DNA of 64,000 bases from Warburgia ugandensis (taxonomy: Eukaryota; Streptophyta; Magnoliopsida; Canellales; Canellaceae), in contig CP141132.1 in the NCBI GenBank assembly GCA_035236585.1, positions 18,823,945 to 18,887,944 on the forward strand, read 5' to 3'. This document shows, piece by piece, positions 38,801-49,374 of this stretch. Numbering within the stretch: position 1 is the stretch's first letter; the number at the start of each line of letters is the position of its first letter. The notes beneath the pieces are model-generated. The model was not told the origin of the DNA. It saw only the letters and a list, made by a program, of their open reading frames with translations, and ran no database searches. The translations under genes were made by a program, and so were the position numbers.

Positions 38801-39784
38801 TAGGTCAATTCCTACACTATGATGAGAATTGGATTTTTTGAAGTATAATCAAGTTAAATTTATCTTATTAATATAATTGAACATAATTAATTCATCATAT
38901 TACTCATTTTCTAAAATATTCTATGAAAGCTAAGTCTCAGATCACATCTGTACATGCAGTTGCATATACATAGTCTAAATTGATAAGTAGTTCTAACTTA
39001 GAGATCCTAAAGAAATTCAATGAAAACTTATAACCTAAATGAGTTTTAGAGCCATTCATTCTTTTTGAGAGGTTATAAATGTTCCTAATTTTCTTCAGCA
39101 TACTTAAAGAAAATTTGTTCCTACAAATTCTTAAATTTGGCTAATTACCTGAATTATTAGAGTATTACCTTTAAAATTCTAAAAGTTCATTGAATCTAAT
39201 AAATTATAGGAAACCTAGATAATAATTTAGGTCATCCTTGTTATTTACTAGAGACATAAAGCTTATCTAGAATTATTTTTACAACAAGTTAGTCAAGTTG
39301 AGCCTTTTATATAAGCCTTTTCTTTTCTCACCCAAATTACCTTTACCCATGTTAACCTAGTCTAAATGCATCCATTACCTATTCTTTTCAAAAGATAAGT
39401 TAGAGATGAATAGAGAAATACCGTTAGTTGCAATAAAAGTAGAAAAGTGAATATCAAGAAAAGAAATATTCTTAAAAAAAAATCAAAACTATTGAGAAAA
39501 AAGGTTTAAAGAATGTAAAAAGAAAAAAAAAGTGAAAAAAAAAATATTCACTTCAGTACTAAGAAAGAAAGAATAGCCAACTTTAGAAGACCTCTACTTA
39601 TTATGAAGAAATTTTGAATACCCTTTATACTCTTTCTTTGGTATCCCATCCTGAGCCTACATTTCATCCTAGTTAAAGACCTATTGATTTTAGGATGAAT
39701 ATAATCTTAATGAGAATATGAATGGATAGGATTTAAGGAGCAATATTTCTTAGTTAAAGACCTATTGATTTTAGGATGAATATA
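35828..39784 (+). pseudogene. interior of the large LTR element, gag-like remnants
   Basis: 35828-35860 is a degraded primer-binding-site region. Around 37080-37400 the plus strand encodes scattered Y/P/N/W/Q-rich residues. A frame at 37614-37949 (111 codons) is acidic with a repeated SIEE(D/V)KE motif. Around 38390-38640 two related segments occur about 130 bases apart (one encoding RRWRKYIDYREI). None is a recognised enzyme domain. I read this as a degraded gag-like or element-specific protein, not a host gene. Confidence 0.5.
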
Positions 39785-39787
39785 ATC
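39670..39787 (+). repeat. 81-bp tandem duplication at the rDNA insertion site
   Basis: Unit 1 is 39670-39750. Unit 2 starts at 39751, is identical for 37 bases to 39787, is then interrupted by rDNA, and resumes at 45115-45157 (taatgagaatatgaatggat and onward). The resumed half differs from unit 1 at about four positions. Confidence 0.85.
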
Positions 39788-40329
39788 CTCGTTAAGGGAT
39801 TTAGATTGTACTCATTCCAATTACCAGACTCAAAGAGCCCGGTATTGTTATTTATTATCACTACCTCCCCGTGTCAGGATTGGGTAATTTGCGCGCCTGC
39901 TGCCTTCCTTGGATATGGTAGCCGTTTCTCAGGCTCCCTCTCCGGAATCGAACCCTAATTCTCTATCACCCGTCACCACCATAGTAGGCCACTATCCTAC
40001 CATCGAAAGTTGATAGGGCAGAAATTTGAATGATGCGTCGCCGGTACGAAGGCCGTGTGATCCGTCAAGTTATCATGAATCATTGGAGCAACGGGCAAAG
40101 CCCGCGTTGACCTTTTATCTAATAAATGCATCCCTTCCAGAAGTCGAGGTTTTTTGTACATATTAGCTCTAGAATTACTACGGTTATCTGAGTAGTAGAT
40201 ACCATCAAACAAACTATAACTAATTTAATGAGTCATTCGCAGTTTCACAGTCTGAATTTGTTCATACTTACACATGCATGGCTTAATCTTTGAGACAAGC
40301 ATATGACTACTAGCAGGATCAACCAGGTA
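39785..40329 (-). rRNA. 18S rRNA 5'-terminal fragment (about 545 nt), pseudogene
   Basis: The minus strand starts at 40329 with TACCTGGTTGATCCTGC, the exact 5' end of eukaryotic 18S rRNA. It runs without large gaps through gccatgcatgtgtaagtatg, the TCTAGAGCTAATA segment and CGGGGAGGTAGTGA to ccttaacgagga near 39787, about position 545 of an expected 1.8 kb. The remaining two thirds, the ITS regions and 26S are absent. Against the plant consensus I recall there are roughly 20 substitutions, nearly all C-to-T or G-to-A, so this is a decayed, non-functional copy. It continues upstream into its own spacer. Confidence 0.95.
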
Positions 40330-40899
40330 GCATTCTTAACAATAGAATCGATTCCTTTACGGCTCCTCACAAAGGCGACGGCAGAAGGAGCGAGGGGCAT
40401 TCGTCTTCGAAAGTAACAAAATGTAGCTGCCAAAGGACATGGGATGAGATCACCCCACTCCAATCACATCCACTACACCCAAGAGCACGAGTAAGTCCCT
40501 CTTACCAAGACATGCAACATGCTCACATGGTCAAGGAAACAAGGGCACAACATTAAGGGCCATCACGCATCCCTGACAAAGGGATGATAGAGAGAGGCAA
40601 AGCGGGCAACAACAACCCGGATTCCCAACAATAGGGGTAGCAAACGGAGGCACCACAACATGAACCAATGCACTGGGCATTGGAGTCACGTTGAAAAGGG
40701 ACTGGAATGTGCGGGTGGCTGCACAATGACAGTGATCCCTCCCACATACACAACCCAGACACCACTGATGCGCCATCACAGTGTATACCTAAGGCTCAAA
40801 ACCCAAGCCCAACCAGCTCTCCCAAATCAAGGAAGAAAGGGAAAACAAGTCAAACCCAAGCGTCGAACATGAGGAAACACCGCTGCACGCGAAGCCAAA
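40330..40899 (-). other. 45S rDNA 5' external transcribed spacer, unique part
   Basis: It directly precedes the 18S 5' end on the minus strand, so by rDNA organisation it is the 3' part of the 5'ETS. GC content is clearly higher than the retroelement flanks. No plant pol I start motif (TATATARGGG-like) is seen here. Confidence 0.8.
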
Positions 40900-43800
40900 T
40901 TCAACGGCCTGTTATTGCCTCAAACAAGGGACCCCGATTGCACCAATGCCCCGCCCCCGGGAGCAGTGCCAGGGGGAGCCCAGCAGTGCCCTCCAAGGTT
41001 TCTGACGAGAGTTACCTTGCCACATCTGACTTGTGCCATTGCTAGCATAGAGCCTAGCCCAACTAGCCTCACCGAGCCCCAAAGGTGCCTTGGTAGGAAC
41101 ACCGTAACGGTCCCGAGTGCCTTCGACTTCCAAAAGGGTTTGTGGGAGCATTCTGTCCAGTAAGAGCGAAAGGGAGGGACCAAAGTCGCACCCAACGCGT
41201 GCTCCAGGGAGCAGTGCGAGGGGCTAGTGCGGTAGTGCCCTTGGTTGACATGGTAGGACTTTACCGCACCAATTCCCACTTGTGCCGCGGCTAGACTCAT
41301 GCCTAGTCCTGCCGGCTTCACAGAGTGCCAAAAGTGCCTTGGTGGGAACACTGTTGGGCACTCGCGTGCATTCCAACTCCCAAAGGGTCTGTGGGAAGAT
41401 CCTTTGAGCATGCAAGACAACGGGACCCGAGTTGCACCAACGCCCGCACAGTGGGGCGGTGAGGGGACGGGCCCAGAAGTGCCCAGCGAGGCTTGCAACG
41501 AGCTTTACCTTTCCAAATCCAACTTGTGCCGCTGCTAGCTTAATGCCTCTCCAGCTAGCTTCAACGAGTCCTAGAAGTGCCTTGGTAGGAACACTGCAAG
41601 GGACTCGAGTGCCTTGCCCTAGCAATGGCATCTTCGAGTATGCAAAGAAACGGGACCAAAGTCGGACCAACGCACACTCCGGGGAGCAGTGCGAGGGCGA
41701 GTGCAGAGTGAGTAGTGTCCAAAAAAGGGGTCTACGCAACATCCTGTAGGGTTTGCGAAACATCCCAGCGAAGCAAGCAGTGTCCAAAAAAGGGGTCGTG
41801 GGTGCATACTTTTAGGGACGTGAAAAAAAGGGACCCTTGATGCAAACCTCACAGACCCGCAAGCCTTCAAGAACACGACTAGAAGGGACCCGTGTCTCGC
41901 CATCGCCCGCTCTGGGGAGCAATGAGAGCGCGAGCGTGGCAGTACCTGACAAGCCTGTTATCGAGCTTTACCATGCCAATCCCCACTTATGCCGCTGCTG
42001 GGTTACGCCTAGTCCTGTCGACTTCATAGCTTCCCACAAGGGCCTTGGAGGGAACACAGCAAAGGGCTGGTGTTCCTGACACCTCCTATAGGGATGGCTC
42101 AAGCTCACAGCCCAAAGTGCAATGGCCACCAAGGGTGTCGTGGGCTGATACTCTTGAAGGTGCTTAAACAAGGGACCCGAATGCACCAACGCCCCACTCA
42201 GGGGAGCACCGGGAGGGCAAGCCCAGCAGTGCCCTACAAGGCTTCTGATTAGAGTTAGCGTGCAGCATCCGACTTGTGCCGCAGCCAGCGTTCAGCCTAG
42301 TCCTGCCGGCTTCACCGAGTCCCTAAGGTGCCTTGGTAGGAACACCGCAAGCGACCCGAGTGCCTTCCACTTCCAACAGGGTCTATGGGAGCATTCTATT
42401 CAGTAAGCTCGAAAGGGAGGGACCAAAGTCACACCCAACTCGAGCTCCGGGGAGCAGCAGTGCCCAGCAAGGCTTCTGATTAGAGTTAGCGTGCCACATC
42501 CGACTTGTGCCGTGGCTTGCGTTGAGCCTAGTCCAGCTGGCTTCACCTAGTTCCTTCCACTTCCATCAGGGTCTATGGGAGCATTATGTTCAGTAAACTC
42601 GAAAGGGAGGGACCAAAGTTGCACCCAATGCGAGCTCCGGGGAGCAGCGTGAGGGCAAGCGCAGCAGTGCCCTGCAAGGCTTCTGATTAGAGTTAGCGTG
42701 CCACATCCGACTTGTGCTGCCGACGTTGAGCCTAGTCCATCCGGCTTCACCGAGTTCCTAAGGTGCCTTGGTAGGGACACCGCAAGCAACCCAAGTTCCT
42801 TCGACTCCCAATAGGGTTTGTGGGAGCATACTGTTCAGTAAGTGCAAAAGGGAGGGACTAGTGTCGCACCCAACGAGTGCTCCGGGGAGCATCGCGAGGG
42901 CGAGCCCAGCAGTGCCCTTCAAGGCTTCTGATTAGAGTTAGCATAACACATCCAACTTGTGCCATGGCTAGCGTTGAGCCCAATCCCGCCGGCTTCACCG
43001 AGTCCCTAAGGTGCCTCGGTAGGAACACCGCAAGGGACCCGACTGCCATCCACTTCTAATAGGGTCTACGGGAGCATTCTGCTCGGTAAGCTGGAAAGTA
43101 AGCATGCCACATCTGACTTGTGCCTCGGCTTGCTAAGAACCTAGTCTAGCTGGCTTCATCGAGTCCCTAAGGTGCCTTGGTTGGAACACCACAAGGGACC
43201 CGAGTGCCTTTGACGTCCAATAGCGTCTGCTGTGGGAGCATACCATTCAGTAAGGAGCGAAAGGGAGGGACTAGCATCGCACCCAATGTGTGCTCTGAGG
43301 TGCAGTGCAAGGGTAAGCCCAACAGTGCCCAGCAAGGCTTCCGATTCGAGTTACCATGCCACATCCGACTTGTGCCGCGACTAGCGTTGAGCCTAGTCCT
43401 GTTGGCTTCACCGAGTCCCTAAGGTGCCTTGGTTGGAACACCGCAAGGGACCCGAGTGCCTTCCACTTCCAATAGGGTCTGTGAGAGCATTCTGTTCGGC
43501 AAGCTTCAAAGGGAGGGACCAGCGTCGCACCCAACGCGTGCTCCGGGGAGCAGCGCGAGAGCAAGCCCAGCAGTGCCCTTGCGTAGAGCCTAGTCCAGCC
43601 GGCATCGTCGAGTCCCTAAGGTGCCTTGGCAAGAACACCCCATGTGACTCGAGTGCCTTTGACGTCCAATATCATCTACTATGGGGGCATACTGCTCGGG
43701 AAGGGGCGAAAGGGAGGGACCAGTGTCGTACCCAATGAGTGCTCCGGGGAGCAGCGCGAGGGCAAGCCCAGTAGTGCCCTTGCATAGAGCCTAGTCCAGC

Positions 43801-45114
43801 CGGCATCGCCGAGTCCCTAAGGTGCCTTGGCAGGAACACCCCATGTGACTCGAGTGCCTTTGACGTCCAATATTGTCTGCTGTGGGGGCATATTGCTCAG
43901 GAAGGGGCAAAAGGGAGGGACCAGTGTCGCACCCAATGAGTGCTCCGGGGAGCAGCGCGAGGGCAAGCCCAGCAGTGCCCTTGCATAGAGCCTAGTCCAG
44001 CCGGCATCGCCGCGTCCCTAAGGTGCCTTGGCAGGAACAGTCCATGTGACTCGAGTGCCTTTAACGTCCAATATCGTCTGCTGTGGGGGCATACTACTCA
44101 AGAAGGGGTGAAAGGGAGGGACCAGCATCGCACCCAATGAGTGCTCCAGGGAGCAGTGTGAGGGCTAGCTCAACAGTGCCCAGCAAGGCTTCTAATTCGA
44201 GTTACCATTCCACATCCGACTTGTGCCCCGACTAGCAATGACCCTAGTCCCGCTGGCTTTATCGAGTCCCTAAGGTTCCTTATTAGGAACACCGCAAGGG
44301 ACCCAAGTGCCTTTGACATCCAATAGCATCTGGTGTGGGAGCATACCACTAAGTAATGGGCCAAAGGGAGGGACCAGCATTGCACCCAATGCGTGCACTT
44401 AGTCCTGCCGGCTTCATCGATTCCCACAGATGTGATCAAGTGCCCGCCACCTCCTGTAGGGCTTCCGCAACATCCCAGTGGAGCGGGCAATGTCCAAAAA
44501 AGGGGTCGTGGGCGCATACTTTTGGGGACACGATAAAAAAGGGACCCTTGACACAGACCTCACAGACCCGGGGGCTCGTTGCAAGACCGCTCTAGGTAGC
44601 AGTGCCCTACCAGGCCTGTTAGCTGGTTTTACCTTGCCAACTCCCAGTTGTGCCAAGGCTAGCATAGAGGCCAGCTCTGCAAGCTTCCTGGAGTCCCTCT
44701 ATTGCCTTGTGTCAGGGTCTTGCATTGCAAGGTCCAGGACCAATGCACATAGAGTCCAATGTTAGGCATGCTTAGCTCATGAGTTCAGGTTGAGGGATGG
44801 CTTCACCTAGTCCCTAAGGTGCCTTTGTAGGAACACAGCAAGGGACCCAAGTGCCTTTGATGTCCAATAGCGTCTACTGTGGGAGCATACCATTAAGTAA
44901 GGGGCCAAAGGGAGGGACCAGCGTTGCACCCAATGCGTGCTCTGGGGAACAGCCCGGGGGCAAGCCTAGCAGTGCCCCGCAAGGCTTTTGATTCTAGCTA
45001 CCATGCCACATCCGACTTGTGCCGCAACTAGGGTTGAGCCTAGTGCTGCTGGCTTCATCGAGTCCCTAAGTTGCCTCGGTAGGAACCCCGCAAGGGACCT
45101 GAGTGCCTTCCACG
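40900..45114 (-). repeat. 45S rDNA ETS/IGS subrepeat array, about 200-252-bp units
   Basis: A GC-rich array contiguous with the 18S/ETS piece. The anchor gagtccctaaggtgcc (variants) falls near 42752, 43000, 43161, 43413, 43610, 43811, 44012, 44264, 44808 and 45060, giving spacings of about 250 or 200 bases and one of 161. More diverged units occur at 41072, 41322 and 41565. Each unit carries a GCTCCGGGGAGC hairpin-like motif and an AAAGGGAGGGACCA motif. A variant block (ggggtcgtggg(t/c)gcatact) appears at 41791-41870 and 44501-44575. Many open frames here are only consequences of high GC content. No pol I promoter was recognised. Confidence 0.85.
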
Positions 45115-45650
45115 TAATGAGAATATGAATGGATAGGATTTATGAAGTAGTATTTCTAAAGTTCAAACGTAATAGCATCCATTCTAATGGGATCAAAATA
45201 AAATTCCTTAGTAACACCCATTCTTCATGGGTATATGTGAGATAAATTTATTTTTATTGACTCTGCCAGCATATTTAAAAGTGAAATATGATTTGAACCA
45301 TTTACCTAAGAGGTCTTGTTTTTGAGTGTATGTCATTAGTGAGGATTGAGGTCAAAACCTATTTCAGAAAGAGTTCAAAAGTTAGAAGTCTACTTATAGA
45401 TAAAGATTATTCTATATGTAGACTGTACACTCACACACTCACTCTGATATAACTCAAATGAAATGTTTTTAGCATATGAGTGGGGTATTGAATTTTTCAT
45501 TCATTTTTATTAGTATGCTAAAGTTAATAGATCTATTGAAGATAATTCTATGAGGAAAGAATGGAGTTGACTTGAAAATAATTTTTGGAAGTTTGTAATT
45601 TGGTTTTTTGCATGTTTTGGTAGAGATTAGCAAAATGCTAGTTGAGGGTG
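45115..45650 (+). other. 3' interior of the large LTR element, after the rDNA
   Basis: It resumes the interrupted 81-bp unit and runs AT-rich to GTTGAGGGTG, the probable polypurine-type site before the 3' LTR. No gene. Confidence 0.6.
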
Positions 45651-46158
45651 TGTTAAGTGCTCAATTTTGGCTAAATACCCTTAATCTAGCGTCTAATTAA
45701 ATCATCTAAGTAATCAATTTTAAAATTTTACATATAAATTTGCATTTTAGCTCCAACTAACCATCCAACCATTGAATTGCAAAATTTAACAGTCAAATGA
45801 TTAGCACAGCTAATTAGAGGTGTAATGTATGGTTAGATTATTCTAATCTAGTTTTATATTTTGCAAATCAACCAAATTGAAATCATACGAACAGATTAAA
45901 AATAAGGAAATTGTATGGAAAGAAAAGAACTTTGAGATAATCAGTAGATAAAGATGGATAAGAAAGAAGAAGAGGAGTTTGAATCAAAATCAAACTCTTC
46001 TGGAAGATCTATAGAAGGGATAGAAGTTTGAAGAAAAGGAGGTTGGAAGTTGAAGGCTGCTAGTGGCACAACTCTCCCTCTTCTCTCTCTCATGTTTCCC
46101 TCTTCTCTCTTTCTCTCTCTTCCCCTTCTCTCATTCCCCCCTCTCACACTCCCTCACT

Positions 46159-46297
<139 letters not shown>

Positions 46298-46624
46298 TCT
46301 TTTATTTTCTCTCTTTCTCCCTCTCGTTCTCTCTTTCTCACTCTTCTCTCTAACGCAAGGTACCAACCAGCAGTGCCTTCCTCCTCTCCCCTCTCCCTCT
46401 CTCTATCTCTCCTACTAGCCTTCTCTCCCTCTCTAACTCGATCTCTCTTTCTTAGCTATCCTTCTCTATGATTTCCTCTGTTTTCCTAACCATCGCACCA
46501 AGCGCTCCCTACTTCTCTTTCTCTTTCCCTCGATTTTCTCCACCATGAGAAAACCAGATACTCATCTTCTCTCTCTGCACTCAGACACAGACTCAGACCA
46601 AACCAGGCACTCCAGCTCATTCCC

Positions 46625-46627
<3 letters not shown>

Positions 46628-46674
<47 letters not shown>

Positions 46675-46686
46675 GTGTGTGTGTGT
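46628..46686 (+). repeat. (CT)n-(GT)n compound microsatellite
   Basis: About 22 CT units followed by a short GT run, at the LTR position equivalent to 34415-34554. Confidence 0.9.
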
Positions 46687-46788
46687 TTCTTTCTTCTAAC
46701 TCACTTTTTCACTATCTTCTCGCCATTGTCACCTGATGCCATTCCTTCCCTCTTCTTTGCTCCACTACACACCACCGCATAGCACCAG

Positions 46789-46793
46789 AATAC
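46789..46793 (+). repeat. target site duplication AATAC (left)
   Basis: Identical to 51548-51552. The uninterrupted LTR copy has a single AATAC followed by cgcctct at 34626-34630. Confidence 0.95.
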
Positions 46794-47057
46794 TGTTGAT
46801 CTAGCCCCATTTTCAGCCATCCACCGACTTCAACCATGGCGGGCGTCGTGTGTTGAAAATTAGGGCCCAAGAGGGCAAAGAATGAGAACACAGATCTGTA
46901 AAATCCCCATGTCTTCTTCTCTATAAAAACCCCTGTATTTCATTTTACATAGTGAAATCATTCCCTCTCCTGTGGACATAGGCTTATTGGCCGAACCACA
47001 TTAATATCAGTGTGTTTTTGTGTGTGTGATCTTGGTCGAGGACTAAAATCCTAAACA
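46794..47057 (+). repeat. copia 5' LTR
   Basis: Shares its start, the atttcattttacatagtgaa segment and its end with the 3' LTR. It is about 100 bases shorter than the 3' LTR. Confidence 0.9.
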
Positions 47058-47058
47058 A

Positions 47059-47075
47059 GTGGTATCAAAGTGAGG
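47059..47075 (+). other. copia primer-binding site
   Basis: GTGGTATCAAAGTGAGG next to the 5' LTR end, close to the complement of the 3' end of initiator tRNA-Met. Confidence 0.75.
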
Positions 47076-47264
47076 TTCTACCGTGAAACAGAGACAGAAA
47101 ACAAATTTGTAGTTCCGTCAATCGAGAGGAAGAAGAAAACTGGTCCTACTACAGTTGCTACAGTAATCATCATTGCTGCTACAATGAAAAGCACGTTATC
47201 ATGTTGCTACAGTAAAAGCATCATCATTACTGTCAACTACAGTATCGCTACAGTACTACTATAG

Positions 47265-47465
47265 TACTGAGTTGGCACAGTGCCCCCAGAGGCGGGTTCC
47301 AACAGTTCAAGTTTCAACAGATACGGAGTTACAACAGTACAGAGTTGTAATAGTACGAGTTGCACCAGTACAGAGTTGAAACAGTAGCGTGTTGCAACAG
47401 GACCGGGTTGCAACAGTACTGAGTTGCAACAGTCGAGTGCAACCATAACTGAGTTGCAACAGTAA
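47265..47465 (+). repeat. degenerate 16-17-bp tandem repeat in the copia leader
   Basis: About eleven copies of a unit near GAGTTGCAACAGTAC between the primer-binding site and gag. It is preceded (47150-47260) by looser CTACAGTA-type repeats of related composition. Confidence 0.8.
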
Positions 47466-47594
47466 TTCGATTAGAGCAGACCTATTTTTTGACAGGTTTT
47501 CAAGGGGGATAGACTGGTTCTTGGCGAATGGAGTGTTGTTCTCAAATTTGTAAGATTTTCTCCTAAAATTGTTGTAAGTACTCTATCTTTACTT

Positions 47595-48155
47595 ATGGAG
47601 CCAAACATGAGCAAAATGATTTGCTTAAATGGTACTAACTACCACAAGTGGAAGGGAAAGATGAAAGATCTTCTTTTTGTGAAGAAATTACATCTACCTG
47701 TCTTTGCTACTCAAAAACCGGAGGATAAGTCCGAAGATGAGTGGGCTTTTGAACAGAAACAGGTATGTGGATTTATTCGAAAATGGGTAGGAGATAATGT
47801 TTTGAATCATATTCAAAATGAAACGTATGCTAGAACTCTATGGATCAAACTAGAAACCTTGTATGTGTCGAGAACTGGGAATAATAAGTTATTCCTACTT
47901 AATCAAGTGATGCACCTGAGATACAAGGAAGGGAGTTCTATTTCCGACCACTTGAACGAGTTGACTGGTTGCTTTCAACAACTATCCAACGTTGGCGTCA
48001 GGTTTGACAATGATATCATGGGTTTATGGCTTTTAAATACTTTGCCTAATTCATGGAAAAGTTTTCATATTTCTTTAGCCAATTCTGCTCCTAGTGGTGT
48101 TGTGACATGGGAATCTGCAGGAAGCACAGTTCTAAATGAAGAAATGAGGCGATGA
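47595..48155 (+). pseudogene. copia gag
   Basis: The frame starts [20 protein letters not shown], the DUF4219-like start of copia gag. It is followed by the UBN2-type capsid region with LWIKLETLY, the [18 protein letters not shown] segment and [12 protein letters not shown]. Part of a fossil element. Confidence 0.9.
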
Positions 48156-48368
48156 GCTAAAGTTGTCACCACATCACAGTCTAAGATTTTGATCTCAGAA
48201 AATTGAGGGAGAAGCAAGATCAAAGGACAGGAGAAAAATAACAGAAGCAGGACTAAATCTAAGTCCAGATACAAGTGGAAAGTTGAGAACAAAACAGAGA
48301 ATACCAAGCAGGAGAAAATAAATGATGACGGGAATGATCTTGTAGCTGCCACTACTTCAGGGCTTGTT

Positions 48369-49358
48369 GTGGTTTGTGATGAAAATGAAATCAACCTAAC
48401 TTCCAATGAGATTGGATGGGTTGTTGACAGTGGTGCTTCTTTTCACGTTACCTTGAGGAGGGAGTTTTTCACCTCATACACTCATGGTGACTTTGGAGTG
48501 CTGAAGATGGATAACGATGGGCTGTCAAAGGTTGTTGGTATTGGATCTGTCTATTTGGACACCAACAACGAAACGAGGTTGATTCTCAAGGACATTCGAC
48601 ATGTACCAGATATCTGGTTGAACTTAATATTAACCGAAAAGCTTGATCATGATGGGTACTATAGTACCTTTTGCGATGGACAGTGGAAGCTCTCTAAGGG
48701 AGCGCTTGTGGTTGCTAGAGGGAAGAAATCATCTAGCTTGTATGTGATGCAAGCTTCGATTCCCATTAACTCTATGGACGCAGTTGATGTTGTTGGATCT
48801 TCAGAGTTGTGGCACAGGCGGCTCAATCACATGAGTGAGAAAGGACTAGGTTGCCTAGTCAAGAAGAATTTGTTTTCAGGGCTCAAAGCTACAAAGTTGA
48901 GCAAATGTGCTCATTGTCTTACCGGGAAGCAGCAACGAGTTTCCTTCAAAAGCCATCCTTCTTCCAAAAAGTCAGGCATGCTTGAATTGGTACATTCAGA
49001 TGTATGCAGCCCTATGAAGGTATGCACATTTAGTGGTGCATTATATTTTGTCACATTTATTAATGATTGTTCCAGAAAACTCTGGGTCTATGTTTTAAAA
49101 ACTAAGGATCAGGTGCTTGACAAGTTTAAAGAATTTCAAGCTTCTGTTGAGCGGCAAACAGGGAAGAAGCTGAAATGTATTTGCACAAACAACGGTGGCG
49201 AGTACTATGGACCTTTAGATGCTTATTGTAAGAAGCAAGTAATTAGACATCAAAGAACTCCTCTGAAGAGTCCTCGGCTAAATGGTTTAGCAGAGAGGAT
49301 GAACAAGACATTGATGGAGAGGGTCAGATGCTTTCTTTCTGAAGCCAAGTGTAGATGA
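48369..49358 (+). pseudogene. copia protease and integrase region
   Basis: Retropepsin DSGAS at about residues 21-25 of this frame, then the GAG-pre-integrase zinc finger with LWHRRLNHMSEKGL and KCAHCLTGKQ, then the integrase core with LELVHSDVCSP and YFVTFINDCSRKLWVY, and SPRLNGLAERMNKTL at the end. Part of a fossil element. Confidence 0.92.
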
Positions 49359-49374
49359 CACCAACGACCATGGT

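Noticed and set aside
39785-40329. Functional 18S rRNA gene
   Set aside because: Only the first third is present, with many substitutions at conserved positions, and no ITS or 26S follows.
40531-44765. Dozens of overlapping open frames on both strands in the GC-rich block
   Set aside because: They lie in the rDNA spacer array and repeat with its unit; open frames arise from high GC content and few stop codons. No protein family fits.
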